Assembly (NCBI GenBank): GCA_025354965.1
Contig: JANXLW010000441.1
Location: forward strand, 1-9,759
DNA from: Betaproteobacteria bacterium
GTDB taxonomy: Bacteria > Pseudomonadota > Gammaproteobacteria > Burkholderiales > Burkholderiaceae_C
Reading direction: 5' to 3'
Length of the DNA stretch: 9,759 nt
Shown: positions 5,078 through 9,759 of the stretch, in pieces
Position numbering within the stretch: the stretch's first letter is position 1
How the letters are laid out: each line of letters starts with the position of its first letter
Translations under genes and position numbers: made by a program
The notes under the pieces: generated by a model
Databases searched by the model: none
Seen by the model: the letters and a program-made list of their open reading frames with translations, nothing else
What the model was told of the DNA's origin: nothing

Positions 5078-6154
5078 ATGAACGAGTTGAAGATCGTTGT
5101 TGACAACGCCAAAGCAGCTTTTGAGCAGGCTAGCACTCCGGCAGACCTGGAAAACGCAAAGGCGTTGTTTCTAGGCAAGTCGGGTCGTGTCACCGAGCTG
5201 ATGAAAGGGCTGGTGGCATTGCCAGTCGACGAAAAGAAAACTCGCGGCGCAGCTATCAACCTGGCCAAGCAAGCCATTGAGGTGGCCTTGAACCAGCGCC
5301 GCCAGGCCCTTTCCGATAGCGAACTACAGACACAACTACGGGCCGAAGCACTGGATGTGACTTTATCTGGACGCCAGCGTGGCCAAGGTGGATTGCATCC
5401 GGTTTCGATTACATTGGAACGAATTGAGGCGATCTTTGGTTCGATGGGTTTTGAGGTGGCGCAAGGCCCCGAGATCGAGACTGACTGGTTTAATTTTACC
5501 GCTTTGAACACGCCCGAGGATCACCCGGCGCGTTCGATGCACGACACCTTTTATGTCGAGGGTGGCTCGCCCACAGCACCCAATTTACTGCGTACACATA
5601 CAAGCCCCATGCAGATCCGCTATGCGGTGCAGCACGTAAAAAAACATCGTGCGGCCATGAGCGAGGGACAACAAAGTGCTGGCCTTTTTTCTGGGTCCAT
5701 GCCGGAGATTCGGGTCATTGCGCCGGGGCGAACATACCGCGTAGACAGCGATGCCACCCATTCCCCCATGTTTCATCAATGCGAAGGATTGTGGATTGGT
5801 GAGAACGTCAGTTTTAAGGATCTGAAGTATGTTTTTACCGATTTCTGCCGGACGTTTTTTGAGTCAGCTGATCTGGTTCTGCGATTCCGTCCAAGTTTTT
5901 TTCCGTTCACCGAGCCGAGTGCTGAAATCGATATTCAATTCCAGAGCGGTCCGCTTGCCGGGCGCTGGCTGGAAGTGGCGGGTTCTGGGCAAGTGCATCC
6001 TACTGTAGTGCGCAACATGGGGCTGGATCCCGAGAAGTTCATTGGATTTGCCTTCGGCATGGGGCCGGATCGGCTCACCATGTTGCGCTACGGCGTGAAT
6101 GATCTGCGGCTGTTTTTTGACGGTGATATCCGCTTTTTGTCCCAGTTCCAATGA
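5078..6154 (+). CDS. pheS: Phenylalanyl-tRNA synthetase, alpha subunit
   Basis: A 358-residue catalytic subunit of the (alpha-beta)2 enzyme that charges tRNA-Phe. An N-terminal helical region (about 1-90), which in relatives forms the tRNA-contacting coiled coil, precedes the class II core. Visible core elements are GPEIETDWFNFTALN (130-144) with DHPAR following, APGRTYRVDSDATHSPMFHQ (215-234), FFPFTEPSAEIDI (274-286) and motif 3 GFAFGMGPDRLTMLRYG (323-339). Between QIR (179-181) and IRVIAPGR (211-218) lies a 29-residue stretch where E. coli has about eight residues; this explains much of the extra length over E. coli (327). AGAGGA lies just before the ATG. It is followed by pheT after 78 nt. 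Confidence 0.97.
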   Translation: MNELKIVVDNAKAAFEQASTPADLENAKALFLGKSGRVTELMKGLVALPVDEKKTRGAAINLAKQAIEVALNQRRQALSDSELQTQLRAEALDVTLSGRQRGQGGLHPVSITLERIEAIFGSMGFEVAQGPEIETDWFNFTALNTPEDHPARSMHDTFYVEGGSPTAPNLLRTHTSPMQIRYAVQHVKKHRAAMSEGQQSAGLFSGSMPEIRVIAPGRTYRVDSDATHSPMFHQCEGLWIGENVSFKDLKYVFTDFCRTFFESADLVLRFRPSFFPFTEPSAEIDIQFQSGPLAGRWLEVAGSGQVHPTVVRNMGLDPEKFIGFAFGMGPDRLTMLRYGVNDLRLFFDGDIRFLSQFQ

Positions 6155-6232
6155 CAACATCCGGTTGACCCGACTTTGCCGGACGGGGCGCCGCACGACA
6201 CGTCCAAACCTGTTCCCAACTGACCCAACACT

Positions 6233-8671
6233 ATGCAATTTCCTGAATCCTGGTTGCGAGAATTTTGCAACCCACCTTTGTCCACACAACAACTGGCCGA
6301 GACGCTCACCATGGCCGGTCTTGAAGTTGAGGAGCTGAGACCCGTTGCTCCACCGTTTACCAACGTGGTTGTGGGTGAAATCAAGGAAGCTGTGCAGCAC
6401 CCCAATGCAGATCGTCTGCATGTCTGCAAGGTGGATGTTGGCCACGCGGGGTTGCTCCACATTGTGTGTGGCGCTCCGAATGCCCGTGTTGGCATCAAGG
6501 TGCCAGTTGCACTTGTGGGTGCGGAGTTACCTCCCGGTGAAGATGGTCAACCTTTCCTCATCAAGGTCGGCCAGTTGCGTGGCATCGAAAGCCAGGGCAT
6601 GCTGTGCTCGGCTCGCGAGTTAAAGCTGTCGAACGACCACGGAGGCCTGCTGGAACTGGCCAACGATGCGCCGGTCGGAAGAGATATTCGCCAGCATTTG
6701 GATCTGGATGACACTTTGTTCACCCTGAAACTGACACCCAATCTGGCTCATTGTCTGAGCGTATTTGGCGTGGCGCGTGAAATCGCAGCTCTGACCGGTT
6801 CGCCGCTGATGGAACCCATTTTCCCCGCCGTTCACGTTGACATTCCAGAAAAGCTTACGGTGAAGGTAACTGCACCTGACCTGTGTGGGCGATTTTCCGG
6901 GAGAATTGTGCGCCACCTTAACACCCGGGCTCGCACGCCGCACTGGATGGTGGAACGCCTGGCGCGCTGCGGTCAGCGCAGTGTCACGGCACTAGTGGAC
7001 ATCTCCAACTATGTGATGTTCGAGTACGGTCGCCCATCCCACATTTTTGACTTGGACAAAATTCACGGTGGTCTGGACGTGCGATGGGGCATACCCGGGG
7101 AACAACTCAAGCTTCTCAACGGCAGTACCGTCAGCGTGGACGAGAAGGTAGGAGTGATTGCCGACGGGCAACAGGTAGAGTCACTCGCTGGCATCATGGG
7201 TGGTGACGCCACTGCTGTATCCGACGCCACGCAACACATTTATTTGGAGGCTGCCTTCTGGTGGCCCAAGGCGATTGCTGGCCGTTCACGTCGCTTCAAC
7301 TTCTCGACTGACGCCGGCCACCGTTTTGAGCGTGGGGTAGACCCTAGCCAGACCGTCGAACACATCGAGCGCATCACGCAATTGATCATTGATATTTGTG
7401 GCACAGCCGCGACGGCCTGTGGGGCGATCGATGACCAGTCAGTAAACGTGCCCGTTGCTACTGCTGTGAAGTTGCGCGTGGCACGTGCCAGCAAAGTCAT
7501 CGGTATGCCACTGACACAGGCGCAATGTGTTGACGCCCTGAAACGCCTGCAACTACCTGTTATGCAAGGTGATGGAGTCATCACTGTGACACCGCCGGCA
7601 TACCGTTTTGATTTGCAAATTGAAGAAGACTTGATTGAAGAAGTCGTCCGCATGGTGGGCTACAACAAGCTGCCGCAGACGCCGCCACTGGCAGCCATTA
7701 CGGCCAAAATTAGTCCAGAGGCTAAGCGCAGTCCATTTGCCGTGCGCCATGCCCTGGCTGCGCTGGGATATCAGGAGACCATTAACTTCAGTTTTGTTGA
7801 CGAGCGCTGGGAGCATGAGCTCAGCGGCAACCCTGACCCCATCAAACTTCTTAATCCGATAGCCAGTCAGATGAGTGTTATGCGTTCGTCTTTAGTGGGC
7901 TCACTGCTTCAGGTTTTGAAGTTCAATCTGGACCGCAAAGCCCAGCGGGTACGCGTATTTGAACTTGGACGGGTCTTTCTTAGTGATGCTGCAGTAAAAA
8001 ATACTGACTCCACCGTTGAGGGCCTTTATCAGCCCATGCTCGTTGCCGGTATGGTGAGCGGTGGCGCGGACACGCTCCAGTGGGGAAGTAAAGAGAGAGA
8101 CGCCGACTTTTTTGACGTCAAGGGTGACGTGGAAGCATTGTTGGCGCCCCGCAAACTCACTTTTGTGGCGACCGAACATCCTGCCATGCACCCTGGGCGC
8201 TGCGCTCGTGTTTTGCTGCAGGAAGTTGCAATTGGCTTCATAGGGGAATTGCATCCTAAATGGCGACAGGCATACGGTTTGGCACAAGCTCCCGTAATGT
8301 TTGAGTTAGAACTTGATGCGGTGCTGCAACGTGACGTACCAGTATTCAAGCCCGTGTCCAAGCACCAGGCGGTGGAGCGCGACATTGCCTTAGTGGTCGA
8401 CGAGAAGGTCAGTCAAGCAGCACTGATGGCCGCCGTTTGGTCTGCTCCCACCGGTGGTCTGTTGCGCGATGCGAATCTGTTTGACATTTACCGACCGATG
8501 GCAGCCAAAGGGCCGGAAACTGCGGCGGCAACAATCTTTGAGAAAAGCATGGCAGTGCGACTCACACTCAACAGCGAAGAGGCAACCTTGACGGAAGATC
8601 AAATTGACACCGCCGTGCAAGCCGTGCTGACTTCAGTGGAGGGCGCACTGGGTGCCCGTCGTCGTGCCTGA
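6233..8671 (+). CDS. pheT: Phenylalanyl-tRNA synthetase, beta subunit
   Basis: An 812-residue non-catalytic partner of PheS that binds tRNA-Phe and edits Tyr-tRNA-Phe. Domains in order: N-terminal region (MQFPESWLREF), EMAP/OB-fold tRNA-binding domain (about 39-150, with HPNADRLHVCKVDVG at 56-70 and GMLCSAREL at 122-130), B3/B4 editing region (about 200-385), B5 (about 402-480, ending near DLQIEEDLIEEVVRMVGY), a catalytic-like core, and a C-terminal FDX-ACB anticodon-binding domain from about 705 (KHQAVERDIALVVDEK). Length fits (E. coli 795). No Shine-Dalgarno is visible before the ATG; the N-terminus fixes the start. The 78-nt gap to pheS holds only a weak 5-bp inverted repeat (GGACG 6181-6185, CGTCC 6201-6205). 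Confidence 0.98.
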   Translation: MQFPESWLREFCNPPLSTQQLAETLTMAGLEVEELRPVAPPFTNVVVGEIKEAVQHPNADRLHVCKVDVGHAGLLHIVCGAPNARVGIKVPVALVGAELPPGEDGQPFLIKVGQLRGIESQGMLCSARELKLSNDHGGLLELANDAPVGRDIRQHLDLDDTLFTLKLTPNLAHCLSVFGVAREIAALTGSPLMEPIFPAVHVDIPEKLTVKVTAPDLCGRFSGRIVRHLNTRARTPHWMVERLARCGQRSVTALVDISNYVMFEYGRPSHIFDLDKIHGGLDVRWGIPGEQLKLLNGSTVSVDEKVGVIADGQQVESLAGIMGGDATAVSDATQHIYLEAAFWWPKAIAGRSRRFNFSTDAGHRFERGVDPSQTVEHIERITQLIIDICGTAATACGAIDDQSVNVPVATAVKLRVARASKVIGMPLTQAQCVDALKRLQLPVMQGDGVITVTPPAYRFDLQIEEDLIEEVVRMVGYNKLPQTPPLAAITAKISPEAKRSPFAVRHALAALGYQETINFSFVDERWEHELSGNPDPIKLLNPIASQMSVMRSSLVGSLLQVLKFNLDRKAQRVRVFELGRVFLSDAAVKNTDSTVEGLYQPMLVAGMVSGGADTLQWGSKERDADFFDVKGDVEALLAPRKLTFVATEHPAMHPGRCARVLLQEVAIGFIGELHPKWRQAYGLAQAPVMFELELDAVLQRDVPVFKPVSKHQAVERDIALVVDEKVSQAALMAAVWSAPTGGLLRDANLFDIYRPMAAKGPETAAATIFEKSMAVRLTLNSEEATLTEDQIDTAVQAVLTSVEGALGARRRA

Positions 8672-8708
8672 GCCTTTATCATCTGGTCAAATGCGAAAAG
8701 AGGATTGA

Positions 8709-9029
8709 ATGGACATCTCGGTTGAAACTCTGGAGACTGCTGCGTTGACCAAAGCACAGTTGGCGGATCTGTTGTTTGAGCAAATCGGACTCAACAAGCG
8801 CGAGTCGAAAGACATGATCGATGCATTTTTTAACTTGGTCACTGACAGCCTGGTTGATGGGGATGACGTCAAAATCTCCGGTTTCGGAAATTTTCAGATA
8901 CGGACGAAGGCACCGCGCCCGGGACGCAACCCCCGAACCGGCGAGGCGATCCCAATTCAGGCACGGCGTGTAGTAACTTTTCATGCCAGTCACAAACTCA
9001 AAGAGCAAATCCAAGATGAGGACCTGTAG
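8709..9029 (+). CDS. ihfA: Integration host factor, alpha subunit
   Basis: A 106-residue nucleoid protein of the HU/IHF family that, with IhfB, binds WATCAANNNNTTR sites and bends DNA sharply in transcription, replication and recombination. The alpha-subunit start ALTKAQLADLLFEQIGLNKRE runs from residue 12, and the family signature GFGNFQIRTKAPRPGRNPRTG spans 58-78 with the intercalating Pro in RNPRTG at 75. It has about ten more N-terminal residues than E. coli IhfA (99). AGAGGA lies 6 nt before the ATG. It follows pheT after 37 nt with no terminator, the same order as in E. coli, so cotranscription with pheST is expected. Confidence 0.96.
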   Translation: MDISVETLETAALTKAQLADLLFEQIGLNKRESKDMIDAFFNLVTDSLVDGDDVKISGFGNFQIRTKAPRPGRNPRTGEAIPIQARRVVTFHASHKLKEQIQDEDL

Positions 9030-9088
9030 CTGTGATCAATTTGAAGTAGGCTTTTTTCATCAATTGATGTTCCATTTGAAATTGCGGC

Positions 9089-9116
9089 TTTACATACCAC
9101 AGTGACTTAGAGTAAT
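9089..9116 (+). promoter_or_regulatory. Possible merR promoter
   Basis: TTTACA (9089-9094, five of six to TTGACA) and AGTAAT (9111-9116, four of six to TATAAT) are 16 nt apart, in the 120-nt ihfA-merR gap. A transcript would start near 9123, leaving a leader of about 27 nt. No clear ihfA terminator precedes it, so read-through is also possible. Confidence 0.3.
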
Positions 9117-9149
9117 CTCAAAGCTTTATCTCCTAGGGTATTGATTTAA

Positions 9150-9599
9150 ATGGAGAAAGCCCTCCCACCCATACCTGCCAAGCGTTACTTCACCATCGGT
9201 GAAGTAGGCGATTTGTGTGGTGTTAAACCCCACGTGCTACGGTATTGGGAGCAGGAATTCACGCAACTGCGGCCCATGAAGCGGCGTGGCAATCGGCGTT
9301 ACTACCAGCACCACGAAGTTCTGATGATTCGTCGTATTCGAGATTTGCTTTACGACCAGGGTTTTACCATTAGCGGCGCGCGTAACAAAATGCAGGAAAT
9401 TTTGCAAGCCGAGCGCGATAAAAAACGCAATGGCGAGGTGCTACTGGATGGTGTCGAAGTCATTGAAATCAGCGATTCTGATTTAAATGATTTTGAAAGT
9501 GATCATCGCGATACGTCCGACAAACATGCTTTTGACCGTTTGATGTTGGTGCGACGCGAGTTGTTCGAAATCCGTAACCTGCTCTCACTTGCCCACTGA
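9150..9599 (+). CDS. MerR-family transcriptional regulator, ligand unknown
   Basis: A 149-residue DNA-binding protein. The MerR winged helix-turn-helix occupies about 13-82: YFTIGEVGDLCGVKPHVLRYWE (start at 13), then the wing RRGNRRYYQHHEVLMIRRIR and the segment LLYDQGFTISGARNKM. The rest is an acidic, Asp/Glu/Ser-rich linker (about 99-125) and a C-terminal amphipathic helix (about 127-147) that may dimerise. The only cysteine, Cys23, is in the DNA-binding domain, so a classical metal- or redox-sensing Cys set is absent. The gene sits between ihfA and a tRNA-Pro, an arrangement also known in Pseudomonas-type genomes. The Shine-Dalgarno is weak (AGGG 9135-9138). The family assignment is firm; the regulated genes are unknown. 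Confidence 0.93.
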   Translation: MEKALPPIPAKRYFTIGEVGDLCGVKPHVLRYWEQEFTQLRPMKRRGNRRYYQHHEVLMIRRIRDLLYDQGFTISGARNKMQEILQAERDKKRNGEVLLDGVEVIEISDSDLNDFESDHRDTSDKHAFDRLMLVRRELFEIRNLLSLAH

Positions 9600-9625
9600 C
9601 GTTTAGAAATTCTACGGGCTATAAT
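9596..9625 (+). promoter_or_regulatory. tRNA-Pro promoter
   Basis: A perfect TATAAT at 9620-9625, with CTGACG at 9596-9601 (four of six to TTGACA) 18 nt upstream. The -35 overlaps the merR stop codon (TGA 9597-9599). Transcription would start near 9632, about 6 nt before the mature tRNA. Confidence 0.7.
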
Positions 9626-9637
9626 TACACCCTTGAC

Positions 9638-9714
9638 CGGTGTGTGGCGCAGCCTGGTAGCGCACTTGCATGGGGTGCAAGGGGTCGAAGGTTCGAATCC
9701 TTTCACACCGACCA
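9638..9714 (+). tRNA. tRNA-Pro (anticodon GGG)
   Basis: A 77-nt cloverleaf with encoded CCA. Acceptor stem CGGTGTG (9638-9644) pairs with CACACCG (9704-9710), followed by A and CCA (9712-9714). D stem GCGC/GCGC, anticodon stem CTTGC (9665-9669) with GCAAG (9677-9681), loop ATGGGGT with anticodon GGG at 9672-9674, a 5-nt variable loop, T stem GAAGG/CCTTT (one G-U) and T loop TTCGAAT. GGG reads CCC and CCU proline codons. Confidence 0.97.
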
Positions 9715-9725
9715 AGACTAGTTCC

Positions 9726-9759
9726 AAGGGCGTTTACTAAAGTACAGTAAACGCCCTTT
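9726..9759 (+). terminator. Intrinsic terminator of tRNA-Pro
   Basis: AAGGGCGTTTACT (9726-9738) pairs perfectly with AGTAAACGCCCTT (9746-9758), a 13-bp stem with a 7-nt loop that runs into T residues at the window edge. It starts 12 nt after the tRNA CCA. The full T-tract lies beyond the window. Confidence 0.88.

Noticed and set aside
6181..6205. GGACG/CGTCC inverted repeat in the pheS-pheT gap
   Set aside because: Five base pairs with a 15-nt loop in GC-rich DNA is expected by chance; no T-run follows.
9035..9068. Inverted repeat ATCAATT/AATTGAT after ihfA as a terminator
   Set aside because: The stem is short, AT-only for the most part, has a 20-nt loop, and the T-run lies inside the loop instead of after the stem.
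9704..9714. tRNA-Pro 3' end as an integration attachment site
   Set aside because: tRNA ends are frequent targets, but no integrase, repeat of the tRNA end or foreign segment is seen; the terminator follows at once.
9503..9727. Minus-strand 74-residue ORF spanning tRNA-Pro, with GVKGFEPSTP
   Set aside because: This peptide is the usual spurious translation of a tRNA T-arm on the opposite strand.

Overview
This window is ordinary, gene-dense chromosome of a Gram-negative bacterium, most probably a betaproteobacterium of the Comamonadaceae (Rhodoferax/Polaromonas-like). This assignment is an inference. It rests on the gene order thrS-infC-rpmI-rplT-pheS-pheT-ihfA-merR-tRNA-Pro, the style of the proteins (for example the IF3 N-terminus and the long PheS), moderately high GC and Shine-Dalgarno motifs of the AAGGAG type. 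All genes lie on the + strand. No mobile element, CRISPR array, phage gene or broken gene is visible.

Layout. Positions 88-1407 hold isocitrate lyase (aceA), a glyoxylate-shunt enzyme unrelated to the genes that follow; a strong intrinsic-terminator hairpin at 1463-1488 closes it off. From 1505 onward comes the conserved translation cluster: threonyl-tRNA synthetase (thrS), initiation factor IF3 (infC, starting at the rare codon ATC at 3520), ribosomal proteins L35 and L20 (rpmI, rplT), a second intrinsic terminator at 4974-5011, then the two subunits of phenylalanyl-tRNA synthetase (pheS, pheT), the alpha subunit of integration host factor (ihfA), an uncharacterised MerR-type regulator, and a tRNA-Pro(GGG) with its own promoter and terminator at the right edge.

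Functionally the cluster supplies translation: two aminoacyl-tRNA synthetases, one initiation factor, two large-subunit proteins and a tRNA. IHF and the MerR protein add DNA-binding functions. In relatives such as E. coli several of these genes are autoregulated through their mRNA leaders (ThrS, IF3, L20, PheST attenuation), so the intergenic regions deserve most attention.

The most interesting non-coding material is the 225-nt infC-rpmI gap. It contains four inverted repeats in succession, one a perfect 17-bp palindrome with a 4-nt loop, plus a segment that can pair with either of two flanking partners. A partly degraded copy of the 17-bp palindrome recurs about 800 bp away, directly before the pheS ribosome binding site. 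I see a candidate regulatory leader and a candidate small repeat family here. I see no evidence of a new multi-gene system.
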